Shown here one piece after another: positions 43,794-57,182 of a stretch of 64,000 bases of DNA (its first letter is position 1; every line of letters starts with the position of its first letter). The notes below the pieces were generated by a model that saw only the letters and a program-made list of their open reading frames with translations, was not told the DNA's origin and ran no database searches. The translations under genes were made by a program, and so were the position numbers. Origin of the DNA: Planctomycetaceae bacterium (GTDB lineage: Bacteria; Planctomycetota; Phycisphaerae; UBA1845; UTPLA1); the NCBI GenBank assembly GCA_011525745.1, contig WYBU01000029.1:1-64000 (forward strand). Reading direction: 5' to 3'.

Positions 43794-44669
43794 CTACTCG
43801 CCTGCTTCCGCCGGCGCACTGGCCGTTGCGGCCGGCGCTTCCGGCTCGATCACCTGCGACACCGTGTACTTATAGACCAGGCTCAACGCAGCCACAAGGA
43901 CCGACGCCGTGAGCGTAATGCGGATGATTTTCAGCCGATTCGCCACTTCCCGGTCGCGCCACTCCGACAGTCGCCGGTCGATCTCGTCCAGCTTGCGGTC
44001 GATGCGCACCTCGATCTCGTCCAGCTTCGTGCGAACGTAATCGTCCGCGGCCCCGCGCAGCCGCTGCGCCAGCCCGCTGACCAGCCCGTGCTCCTCGATG
44101 TCCTTCTTGAGCGACGTCGGCCGCGTCGCGCCATCCTCGGGCAGAAACTGGTACTCGCCCTCCGGCTCGGCCTCGACGCCCAGATAGCGCGTCAGCATCG
44201 ACGAAACCACGCCGCGCCGCTTGCGGTCCAGCCATTCGCGCATCGTCTCCGACTTCTTCATCCGCCGCGCCACCGCTTCCGGCGACTCATCCGGCGCGAC
44301 CGACAGTCCGCGTAGCTGCGCCAGCGCGCGAACCCCGCGCGGCGACAGGCCGTCGAAGTCCATCCGGCCGATGCGCGCGATCTCGCGCGCCAGGTGCTCC
44401 TTCGCCGCCGAGCGCCGCATCGGTATCCGCGCCCACATCACGATGTCCAGCAGCGCATCGCGGTCGATCTGAACCAGCAACTCCTGACGCTCGCGCACCC
44501 GCCTCACCAACTCGCCCTGCGGCGTGTCGCCGTCCAGTTTCAGCCCCAACTCGCGCCCGTAGCACAACAACTCGTCGCGCGGCAGGTCCGACAGCCCGAC
44601 TTTCGTCACGCCGGCCGGCGGCGGCGCGCCGGCCGATTTGCCTCCGTCGCTGCGGGGTGATCCGCTCAT
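43794..44669 (-). CDS. Coiled-coil membrane protein of unknown function
   Basis: About 291 residues. An N-terminal helical part (VGLSDLPRDELLCYGRELGL, RVRERQELLVQIDRDALLDI) resembles small SAP/Rho-N-like helical modules. A middle region is charged and helical. Residues ~200-245 form a heptad-rich coiled-coil (YVRTKLDEIEVRIDRKLDEI, DRRLSEWRDREVANRLKIIR). One membrane span follows (ITLTASVLVAALSLVYKYTV), then a Pro/Ala/Glu tail. I do not recognise the family. An ATG at 44687 is an alternative start. Confidence 0.7.
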   Translation of the reverse strand: MSGSPRSDGGKSAGAPPPAGVTKVGLSDLPRDELLCYGRELGLKLDGDTPQGELVRRVRERQELLVQIDRDALLDIVMWARIPMRRSAAKEHLAREIARIGRMDFDGLSPRGVRALAQLRGLSVAPDESPEAVARRMKKSETMREWLDRKRRGVVSSMLTRYLGVEAEPEGEYQFLPEDGATRPTSLKKDIEEHGLVSGLAQRLRGAADDYVRTKLDEIEVRIDRKLDEIDRRLSEWRDREVANRLKIIRITLTASVLVAALSLVYKYTVSQVIEPEAPAATASAPAEAGE

Positions 44670-44806
44670 GCGAAATGCTCGCTCCATCAGGGCGGACCGA
44701 AGCGTCGCCGACTCGCTGTCGACCCATGCTCGGCACGCCGGCGCACGGGCCTGACGTCGGCGTTGATTTTGCCCGCGCGTCGCCCGCTCGGCAACTCGCC
44801 GCCGTG

Positions 44807-45640
44807 TCACGCGGCGGCCGCCGTCCAGCGCTCGATCATCTTCCCCATCGTTTCGAACTCGAACGCTCGGAACAGTTTCCGCAGCCGCCCCTCGATCCGT
44901 CCGCGAAACAGAGACTGCATGAAGTGCGTCTTCGGCGGTATCGCCCAGCCCGCCGCCTTCAACTCGCGCAATTCGTTCACGTCGATCTCGTAGGGATGCA
45001 TGTAGATCACCGCCGGCAATCCTTCGGCGTTGACGCGCCGAATCGCCGTCCGCGCCAACCAGCCGGGCAGCAAGCGGAAGTATCCGCCGCCGCAGACCGG
45101 CCAGTTGCGGCCGAGCCATTGCGCCGTGGTCATCGGACACTCGATCAGGCCGCATGAGTCCCAGCGATGGATGCCGCGCGGGGCCGTGGGAATGCCGTAG
45201 CGCCGGCCGGCGAACGGGAACACGCTGGAGCTGTAAGTGAATCCCAGCTCCGCCAGAATCGGCGGCGCCCAGAGCGACCGTTCCGTGATTGAAAACGCCG
45301 GCGCGCGGTAGCCGCGCGGCCGCACTCCGGTCACCGATTCGATCAGCTCGATGCTTCGCCGAACGTCGGCGCGGAACGCCTCGGGCGTGAGGCGGAACAC
45401 CAGCTCATGGCCGTAGCCGTGACTGGCGATTTCATGCCCGGCGGCATGTACGGCCCGGACGGTGTCGGGGAACTTCTCGGCCACCAGGCCGAGCACGAAG
45501 AAGGTCGCCCGCACGCCCTGGCAGGCCAGCAGGTCCAGCATGCGCTGCGTGTTGCGTACGACGCGGTCGGTCAGCGGCGTGGCAGGCCCCAGGGTGGATT
45601 GGCCCCAGTCTTCAAGGTCGATCGAAAAGCAGTTCCGCAT
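44807..45640 (-). CDS. Polysaccharide deacetylase (XrtA/PEP-CTERM locus subfamily)
   Basis: 277 residues. NodB-fold motifs are seen: SIDLEDWGQ (catalytic and metal Asp), GHEIASHGYGHE (His pair), YRAPAFSI and a late His in VIYMHPYEID; the C-terminal part fits DUF3473. The subfamily is usually found near exosortase/PEP-CTERM exopolysaccharide loci, and acts on N-acetylated sugars. No exosortase or EPS genes are adjacent here, so it is an isolated copy. It ends 137 bases before the coiled-coil protein on the same strand. Confidence 0.88.
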   Translation of the reverse strand: MRNCFSIDLEDWGQSTLGPATPLTDRVVRNTQRMLDLLACQGVRATFFVLGLVAEKFPDTVRAVHAAGHEIASHGYGHELVFRLTPEAFRADVRRSIELIESVTGVRPRGYRAPAFSITERSLWAPPILAELGFTYSSSVFPFAGRRYGIPTAPRGIHRWDSCGLIECPMTTAQWLGRNWPVCGGGYFRLLPGWLARTAIRRVNAEGLPAVIYMHPYEIDVNELRELKAAGWAIPPKTHFMQSLFRGRIEGRLRKLFRAFEFETMGKMIERWTAAAA

Positions 45641-45751
45641 AGACGCGTATTGTAGAAGCCCGACCGGATTCGTCGTTACGGCTGGGGCGAAACATTGTCG
45701 CGGGCCGATTACAATCCTGCGGCCCCCGGTGACTGCTCATGGGAGACGTCG

Positions 45752-46195
45752 ATGATCGAGACGCTGACCCCCCGCACGCGACCCACGTTACAGGTGGGTG
45801 ACTCGGGTTCGTTCACCAAGACCATCACCGAGCGCGACGTATACGAGTTCGCCTGGGCCTCGGGCGATGTCAATCCGATGCACATGGACGAGGAATACGC
45901 CCGGCACACGCGCTTTGAGCATCGGATCGCCCACGGCATCTTGTCCGCCGGGATCATATCGGCCGTGCTGGGTTGCGAGATTCCGGGTGTGGGTTGCATA
46001 TTCGTCGAGCTGCACATCAAGTTCTTCAAGCCGGTCTTCATCGGCGACACTGTCACGGCGACCGCAACCGTCATGGAGATCATCAACCCCAAACGGGTGC
46101 GCCTGCTGGTCGCGTGCGTGAATCAGAAAGGCGAGGACGTGGCGATGGGGAACGCGGTCGTGGTTCCGCCGTCTGAGACTCGGATCATTTCCTGA
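45752..46195 (+). CDS. MaoC-like (R)-enoyl-CoA hydratase
   Basis: 147 residues, a single hot-dog domain. The hydratase-2 motif is intact: FAWASGDVNPMHMDEEYA with catalytic Asp39 and His44, followed by RIAHGILSAG. It should hydrate trans-2-enoyl-CoA in fatty acid or polyhydroxyalkanoate metabolism. GGGAG lies before the ATG, and TACAAT at 45710-45715 is a plausible -10 box. It is divergent from the deacetylase. No other fatty acid gene is adjacent. Confidence 0.92.
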   Translation: MIETLTPRTRPTLQVGDSGSFTKTITERDVYEFAWASGDVNPMHMDEEYARHTRFEHRIAHGILSAGIISAVLGCEIPGVGCIFVELHIKFFKPVFIGDTVTATATVMEIINPKRVRLLVACVNQKGEDVAMGNAVVVPPSETRIIS

Positions 46196-46468
46196 CCGAA
46201 TCTGTGTCACATGCGCGGCGCGGCCTGCGCCCGCAGCCCAATATGTGACGGAAAAAGGCACGAAGGGAAGAGAGACTGCCGGACACTCGCTGGCAAGTCG
46301 GTTCCCTGTCTTGAGTTGCGTAGCGCGACGTTTGAGAATCGTCGCGGGACGCGACGTAAGCCGGGATGAGTACCACGGCGAATGGAAACCGGCAGCCGAG
46401 CCGGTTCAGGGGCCGTCGTTGGCCGAATGTGCGGTGACTCGAGCACTCATCCAAATGCCAATCGAAGT

Positions 46469-46500
46469 GCGTAACCTAATGTCATGAATATGGTTACACA
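46469..46500. promoter_or_regulatory. Palindrome upstream of the dockerin promoter
   Basis: TGCGTAACC (46469-46477) and GGTTACACA (46492-46500) form a mostly perfect palindrome with a 14-base centre, 36 bases before the -35 box: a reasonable place for an activator site. Confidence 0.4.
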
Positions 46501-46536
46501 ATCGAATGCCGGCGTGTTTGATTTCGGCGAAAACAC

Positions 46537-46565
46537 TTGACAGGGTCTGTAACACACGGGATAAT
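46537..46565 (+). promoter_or_regulatory. Sigma70-type promoter
   Basis: TTGACA (46537-46542) and GATAAT (46560-46565) are 17 bases apart. Transcription from about 46572 gives a ~103-base leader that ends in GGAGGAGGGAGG, nine bases before the ATG at 46675. Confidence 0.7.
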
Positions 46566-46674
46566 ACGGTCTTATCATCTTCTGTATCGACTCGCCCCGG
46601 GGAGCGGTTTCCCGACCCACGAGCCGTCTGGCCTGATCCCATCACCTTGGGCCGGAGGAGGGAGGCGTCAGCCT

Positions 46675-52059
<5,385 letters not shown>

Positions 52060-52092
52060 GGCACGCGATGCGGGAAAGGAGCGATCGAAACA

Positions 52093-52129
52093 AACCCGCG
52101 TCGCGGATCAGGCATCCGCGGCGCGGGTT
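52093..52129 (+). terminator. Terminator-like hairpin after the dockerin gene
   Basis: A 15-bp stem (52093-52107 with 52115-52129, one G-T pair) with a 7-base loop, 34 bases after the stop codon. Only a short T-rich tail (GTTGTTCC) follows. Confidence 0.6.
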
Positions 52130-52179
52130 GTTCCTGCAAAGAAGTCGACCGCATTCGCCCGGAGGGCGCACGAGCACAG

Positions 52180-52200
52180 CCAGGGGCATCCAGCCCCTGG
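52180..52200. repeat. REP-like hairpin (CCAGGGGC-n5-GCCCCTGG)
   Basis: A perfect 8-bp stem with an ATCCA loop; same design as the hairpins at 2988, 23106 and 56985. Confidence 0.7.
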
Positions 52201-52415
52201 ACGGCCACCCCCCTTTCACAAGTTCCGCTCGAAGAGCGGGCGAACCTCACTCAAATACGTCGTTTTCGTCACACTCTATCTCGTGCCGACGCCATCGTTC
52301 TGGGTGGCGTTTCTCTTTGTCTCACGTTCAATGATTTCGCTCGGCCGACTTGGCGCCACTCTATGCGTACGGGCGACGGCGCCCTGGGAAGCGGCCGACG
52401 AATCCGGGACTGAAA

Positions 52416-53060
52416 TCAACGGAGATCACCGCGCCATCCACGAACCTCTCGGCACAATGCGCCGAATCCGATTGGAAAACGCTCTTCCAACATCGCCAGG
52501 TTCTCCGCAAGGCGCCGGGCGCGTTCGGTTGCACGCGTTGTCTCCGTGACAAGGTCCGGCCGATCCGTGCCGTAGACCCATTGTTTGAGCTTGAGCTTGG
52601 TATAGGGGATTTCTCCGGCCCACAGGCCGTTGATCCAATTCTGTTCCGTCACGAGCGAGTCCTGGCCGCACCACAGCCACGCTTCCAAAGCGGGGACCGC
52701 CAGCCCCGCGGCAGCGCGAAACGAGCCTCGCCCTTGAACCGGCCTCAAACGTGCGCGTACAGCGTCGATTTTGGATCGAACGGCGCATAGGTGACATGAG
52801 TCGTCGCGCGGCCCCGGATCGTCGTGCGCAACGTCATGAGGATGCGAATCAGAATCCACCACGACGACCAGCGCATCCGCATCCGACTGGTAGTAAAGGG
52901 CATGGAGCACAGCCGGCAGTTGATTGAGAACAGCGGGCCAGCCGCGCGAACGAAGGCGATAGCGCTCGACCGAATCCGTTGGCTCGCCCAGGATGGCGTC
53001 GACGAAGATTCGCACGACGGCCTCGTCGGCCGACGACTCGCCGAGGATTGCGACTTTCAT
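52416..53060 (-). CDS. Toprim-like partner protein (DUF4276/RloB-like)
   Basis: 214 residues. The N-terminus MKVAILGESSADEAVVRIFV has the Toprim-type acidic residue (E8) after the first strand, and VVVVDSDSHP gives the D-x-D pair (D69, D71). Later GLAVPALEAWLWCG resembles the 'P.xE.W' motif of DUF4276/RloB proteins. The central insert is His/Asp/Cys-rich (HPHDVAHDDPGPRDDSCHLC) and could bind metal. Toprim nucleases paired with ABC-type ATPases occur in OLD, Gabija, PARIS and similar defence systems. The start codon overlaps the ATPase stop codon by ATGA. A nuclease role is inference; the family assignment is tentative. Confidence 0.7.
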   Translation of the reverse strand: MKVAILGESSADEAVVRIFVDAILGEPTDSVERYRLRSRGWPAVLNQLPAVLHALYYQSDADALVVVVDSDSHPHDVAHDDPGPRDDSCHLCAVRSKIDAVRARLRPVQGRGSFRAAAGLAVPALEAWLWCGQDSLVTEQNWINGLWAGEIPYTKLKLKQWVYGTDRPDLVTETTRATERARRLAENLAMLEERFPIGFGALCREVRGWRGDLR

Positions 53061-54085
53061 GGCGCGACCGGCACTCCGCCGAGCACGCCCGAGTACCAGG
53101 CGTCACCCAGTTGCGAGTCTTCGAGAATCTCTTCGACGTTGGGCATGTCGGACAGCCGCTGGAAGGTCGCCTCGTTGGCCTCTTTCTTGGCGATGACGAC
53201 CTCCTCGGGATGATCGCGGAACAGGTCGAGAAAGTAGGGGGAATGCGTCGTGGCGATCACCTGCACCGGCGGTCGCGACTCGCCGAATCGGTCGGGATAG
53301 GCCAGCCGGTACAAGGCGTCGCGCACGTCGCGCAACAGCCGCGGATGAAGGCCGTGGTCGGGCTCTTCTAATGCGACGAGCTTGGGGGAGTCCGGAATGT
53401 ACGCGATAGTCAGAATGGTCAGTGCCAGGAGCGTACCGGTCGACAATTCGCTGGCTGGGATGCGTGCCTGACCTTTGCGCGTTCTAAGTTGGATCGCTCG
53501 ATGTCCCTCCATTGGCGTGTCAAAGAGTATCCGGTCAAATTCCGGGAGCCATCGAGCAAGTTCCTCATTCAGTTGCTCGAATCGTTCCGGATGCTGATCA
53601 CGCAGCCGATCCAACACACCGGCCAGATTGAGTCCGTCATCAAGCAAGTTCATGCTTGCGCTGAGCTTTACGGGTTGCGACAGACGTTCCGGCACGAGGG
53701 AAAACGTGCGCAAGGTCTGGAGCATTTGCCAAACAGCGTGTTGATAAAGCTCGTTACCCGCGATTCGAGGGACGCTATCGGTTTCGTTGTGATGACGCGG
53801 TGTAAGCCGACGAATCACGTTAAAGCGCTTCCCGGCATAACGAGTCCTGATTGTCATGACAATCCGCGTAGCGTCATCGCGAGGAACCCCGATTGTCAGC
53901 GCGTGATCAAAATTGATTCCAACTCCACGCAACCAGCGAAGCCCCTGCAAGACCGTGCTCTTACCGCTGCCGTTGGGGCCAACGATCAGCGTGAACTGCG
54001 ATAGTGGCAGCTCCGCGTTGCGCAGCGCCTTGAAGTTCGTGAATTCGATGGCCTCGATGATCGGGATGTCATTGACTTGCGACAT
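53057..54085 (-). CDS. AAA family ATPase (AAA_21/OLD-like)
   Basis: 342 residues. Walker A is GPNGSGKS (36-43); the domain opens with IEFTNFKALRNAELPLSQFT, as in RecF/SMC-like AAA_21 proteins. A signature-like ELSTGTLLALTIL, Walker B LVALEEPDHGLHP (near residue 240) and an H-loop TTHSPYFLDLF (near 278) are all present, so it should dimerise and hydrolyse ATP. There is no Toprim domain in this protein; it is supplied by the downstream gene. The start at 54085 (MSQVNDIPII) fits the family; no clear ribosome site is seen. The base composition of this pair looks less GC-rich than its neighbours. Confidence 0.85.
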   Translation of the reverse strand: MSQVNDIPIIEAIEFTNFKALRNAELPLSQFTLIVGPNGSGKSTVLQGLRWLRGVGINFDHALTIGVPRDDATRIVMTIRTRYAGKRFNVIRRLTPRHHNETDSVPRIAGNELYQHAVWQMLQTLRTFSLVPERLSQPVKLSASMNLLDDGLNLAGVLDRLRDQHPERFEQLNEELARWLPEFDRILFDTPMEGHRAIQLRTRKGQARIPASELSTGTLLALTILTIAYIPDSPKLVALEEPDHGLHPRLLRDVRDALYRLAYPDRFGESRPPVQVIATTHSPYFLDLFRDHPEEVVIAKKEANEATFQRLSDMPNVEEILEDSQLGDAWYSGVLGGVPVAP

Positions 54086-54207
54086 AGTGAATGGTATCGG
54101 CGGACACGATCGCAACAGCCGCAACCTTCGCGTCGAAAACGCGACCTTGCCCCCTATTGTAGCACAAACCGCAGCGTTCTCACCCGCCACGCGGCCGTGC
54201 GTACAGC

Positions 54208-55413
54208 CTACCCCCCGCCCTTCGACAGCCGCTCCAGGACACTGCGGTCGGCCTGCGGCTGCGGCGTGACCTCTTTCGGACCTTCTTCCTCCTCTTTCGT
54301 GGCCACCGCGGCGGGCTTGCTGTCGTCGCCGGCGGGCCGGCCGGTCGCCAGCGACTCGATCAGGCCGCGATCGGGCTGGGAATCGGGCGTTTCGATGGGA
54401 GTCGGCTGCGCGCTCGGCTCGGGCGCCGGCGCGGAGGGGCGGCTCAGTTCTTCGATCAGCTCCCGGCCGGCGGACGGCGCGGCGCCGGCCGCCGACAAAA
54501 ACGCCGATACGCCGGTGCGCGACTCGGCCCCGCTGGTCTCCAGCCGCTCGTGCTGCGCCTGGGCCACGATGCGCAGGAAGAAGTCCTCGAGCCGGTCGGT
54601 CGGGTGATCGACGCTGATGACGCGCCGCCCGCCGTCGCGCTCGATGATGCCGCGGACGCGCTCGATGACGGCCGGCTCCAGGCGCTCGGCGTTGATCTGC
54701 GTCACCTCGCGCCGCGCCAGCAGCTCATGCACCGTGCCCATGGCGCGCAGCCGTCCGCCGTAGAGCACCGCCACGCGATCGCACAAGTCCTCGACGTCGG
54801 CGAGCAGATGGCTCGACAGCACGACGGTCTTGCCGCGCTTCTTCAACTCGATGATGACGTCCTTGATCTGCCGCGAGCCGATGGGATCGAGGCCGGTCGT
54901 CGGCTCGTCGAGAATGAGCAGATCGGGATCGTTGATCAGCGCCTGGGCCAGCCCGATGCGCCGCGCCATGCCCTTCGAGTACTGCCCTACCTGGCGACGG
55001 GCGGCTTTCTTCAGGCCGATCATGTCGATGAGTTGCTCGGTGCGCGTGCCGCGCTCCGACCCGTCGAGGTTGAACAGCCGGCCGTAGAAGTCGAGCGTCT
55101 CGCGCGCGTTGAGGAAGCGGTAAAGGTACGACTCTTCGGGCATGAAGCCGATGCGCGATTTGACCGCGGTGTCGGTCGGCGGCCGGCCGAAGACGCGCGC
55201 TCGCCCGCGCGTCGGATAGAGCAGGCCCAGCAGAATTTTGATGGTCGTGCTCTTGCCCGAGCCGTTAGGTCCGAGCAGGCCGAAGACCTCGCCGGGATAG
55301 ACGGACAGATCGAGGTTGTCGACGGCCAGCACCTTGTCGCGCCCCCAGAAGTCCTTGAAGACCTTGGTGAGGCTGAGGCACTCGATAACGGGTTGACGAT
55401 CCGTAGCTGGCAT
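54208..55413 (-). CDS. ABC-2 type transporter ATP-binding protein with repeated tail motif
   Basis: 401 residues. The ATPase core is complete: Walker A GPNGSGKST, signature YSKGMARR, Walker B LLILDEPTTGLDP and H-loop LSSHLLADVEDL. After residue ~305 comes an unusual ~95-residue Pro/Ala/Glu-rich tail that repeats a short motif three times: RELIEELS (317), RGLIESLA (349) and RSVLERLS (390). The tail may dock partners. The permease that would complete it is probably the divergent ABC-2 protein at 60530-61741, with three SPFH genes in between. Confidence 0.88.
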   Translation of the reverse strand: MPATDRQPVIECLSLTKVFKDFWGRDKVLAVDNLDLSVYPGEVFGLLGPNGSGKSTTIKILLGLLYPTRGRARVFGRPPTDTAVKSRIGFMPEESYLYRFLNARETLDFYGRLFNLDGSERGTRTEQLIDMIGLKKAARRQVGQYSKGMARRIGLAQALINDPDLLILDEPTTGLDPIGSRQIKDVIIELKKRGKTVVLSSHLLADVEDLCDRVAVLYGGRLRAMGTVHELLARREVTQINAERLEPAVIERVRGIIERDGGRRVISVDHPTDRLEDFFLRIVAQAQHERLETSGAESRTGVSAFLSAAGAAPSAGRELIEELSRPSAPAPEPSAQPTPIETPDSQPDRGLIESLATGRPAGDDSKPAAVATKEEEEGPKEVTPQPQADRSVLERLSKGGG

Positions 55414-55576
55414 AGACTTCCCAAAGCGCGGCGGCGAAGCGCGCGGTTTTCACATCAGTCACTAAAGAACTCTCGCCATGCGGGCTTCAACACGGAAAAG
55501 CCCTCGCGGAAGCGTATTTCATCAAACGAAGCCGTTGTTCGCGCGAGGCCTTGACCGAGCCACCCCCCCGAGTATC

Positions 55577-56905
55577 TCACGGTGACGGTTGCGCGATGCG
55601 GCCGCCGACCGGACGCGCTTCGCCCGGCCCGGTCGAGCCGGACGGCGATGTTTCCTCTTTATCGCGTTCGCTGCGCTGCCGAGCGGCCCGTTCCTGCTGT
55701 TCCGGATCGCGCGGGATCACCAGCCGCACCTGCCGGCTTTCGCGTGGCACGAATTTCTTGTTCAGCGTCGGATAGCTCAGCACTTCCTGTCGCACGCTCA
55801 TTCGCAAACGCGATAGCAACAACACCGGATTGCGATCGTATTCCGCGGCCAGCACCTCGACGGCCCTGGCATCACCGGCCGCCTCGTTGACCAGCCGGTC
55901 GCGATAGGCCTCGGCTTCCTTGAGAATGGTCTGCACCTCGCCGCCCGACTGCCGCAGCAGCGTCTCGGTCCGTTCGCGCAATTCGGCCGGAACCGTGCCG
56001 GTTTCGCGCAGCGCCAGGAATTCGGCGTCGATGGCGGCTTCCAGATCGCTGTATCCCGAACCGGCCGTGCGGCTCAGCAAATCGTTGGCCCTGCCGCGGG
56101 CGGTGCTGATCCTCTGCCCCTTCTGTGCCTCGGATGCGAGCACGGCCAGAAACTCGTCATATGCCGCCAGCGGCGGCATGATCGCCTCGAAACCCTCGAA
56201 GCTGGTGGCCTCAACCCATTTGACTTCCAGCCCCGGCGAAGCGCCGGCCTGACGCAGCGCGTCGAGCCGAGACGCCACACGATCGCGCACGGCGTCGCGG
56301 AAGCCGCCACGGTCGGCATAGACGTCGTTGACGCTGTGCGTGGCGGCGATTTCGACGGCCGAGGCGGCCAGCAAACTGGCCATCAGCTCGTGCTCGGGCG
56401 GGTTGTCGTCGCCGGGCGTGACGTCTACGACGTTGGCGATGTAGTCGGCGGCGTCGCGGATGCGATACACGATCGACAGGTAAGCGTGCAGGATGTTCAG
56501 ATCGCCGGTGAGCAGGTAATGATCGCGGCCGGGGCGCAGCAGTGCAGATCCGCCGGTCTGAAGTCCGCGCAGCCGGTGCTGCTCGGTCAACTGGAACATG
56601 AAAGGCACGGTGACCTTTCGGTCGCCGGCGAGCGACATGGTGCGGCTTTCGTCGATGGGGAAGGGATAGGCGAAGTGCCATCCCTCCGAAAGGTTGCTCT
56701 GCACGATGCGGCCCATGCGCAGGACGAATCCGACCTCGCCCGGCTTAACGCGGAACATGCCGCTGAAGAGATAGAGGACGATGACCGCGCTCATCAGCCA
56801 CTTCATGACGCGAAAGCTCTTGCGCAGCGCGTCCGACAGCGCCTGATTGGCTGGATCGAAGTCATCCGCCCGAGGTGTGAAGTTCCGTCCGGGTTGCATG
56901 CTCAT
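55577..56905 (-). CDS. SPFH/HflK-like membrane protein
   Basis: 442 residues with one N-terminal membrane segment (WLMSAVIVLYLFSGMF) and an SPFH domain starting at VKPGEVGFVLRMGRIVQSNL. Coiled-coil follows (IDAEFLALRETGTVPAELRE and further). The C-terminus is Pro/Gln/Glu-rich. It resembles HflK, which with HflC forms a cage around FtsH. It is the third SPFH gene of the operon, separated from the second by 277 bases of repeats. The start at 56905 has GGGAAG upstream. Confidence 0.8.
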   Translation of the reverse strand: MSMQPGRNFTPRADDFDPANQALSDALRKSFRVMKWLMSAVIVLYLFSGMFRVKPGEVGFVLRMGRIVQSNLSEGWHFAYPFPIDESRTMSLAGDRKVTVPFMFQLTEQHRLRGLQTGGSALLRPGRDHYLLTGDLNILHAYLSIVYRIRDAADYIANVVDVTPGDDNPPEHELMASLLAASAVEIAATHSVNDVYADRGGFRDAVRDRVASRLDALRQAGASPGLEVKWVEATSFEGFEAIMPPLAAYDEFLAVLASEAQKGQRISTARGRANDLLSRTAGSGYSDLEAAIDAEFLALRETGTVPAELRERTETLLRQSGGEVQTILKEAEAYRDRLVNEAAGDARAVEVLAAEYDRNPVLLLSRLRMSVRQEVLSYPTLNKKFVPRESRQVRLVIPRDPEQQERAARQRSERDKEETSPSGSTGPGEARPVGGRIAQPSP

Positions 56906-56984
56906 TCTGTCGTCTTCCCGTCGCGCCTCGCGTGACACGGGCCTGAAGCCCGCCGTTCTATTTCACGACTCATTTCATCGCGTG

Positions 56985-57005
56985 GCACGGGCTTACAGCC
57001 CGTGC
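56985..57005. repeat. REP-like hairpin between SPFH genes, copy 1
   Basis: GCACGGGC-TTACA-GCCCGTGC, a perfect 8-bp stem, nearly identical to 2988-3008 (TTGCA loop). Confidence 0.75.
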
Positions 57006-57127
57006 GGCTTCATTGCAAGGCGACGCCCAAATGGCCGTCGAGTCCGCGGGATGCCCGCCGACCGCGATCGAACCTGAGCGCGATCGCGTACCGCTTTCGA
57101 TGACGTACCGCCGCGCTTTCATGCCCA

Positions 57128-57146
57128 CACGGGCCGCAAGCCCGTG
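57128..57146. repeat. REP-like hairpin between SPFH genes, copy 2
   Basis: CACGGGC-CGCAA-GCCCGTG, a 7-bp stem; an inverted relative of the copy at 56985. Confidence 0.7.
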
Positions 57147-57182
57147 CCGCGCGGTTGTTCCGACCCGGTGCGGTGTCATGCG

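Larger units (their letters stand above)
46196..46674. other. Promoter region of the dockerin protein
   Basis: 479 bases hold a palindrome (46469-46500), a clear promoter (46537-46565) and a ~100-base leader. An imperfect repeat GTCACAT/ATGTGAC (46206-46249) follows the MaoC gene. No other gene is seen. Confidence 0.55.
52060..52415. other. Intergenic region between convergent genes
   Basis: It contains two hairpins (52093-52129, 52180-52200) that probably end the dockerin transcript and that of the convergent ATPase-Toprim pair. No gene is seen in 52205-52415. Confidence 0.55.

Noticed and set aside
46206-46249. GTCACAT/ATGTGAC inverted repeat after the MaoC gene as a terminator
   Set aside because: Only seven pairs with a 30-base GC-rich loop and no T-run; weak support.
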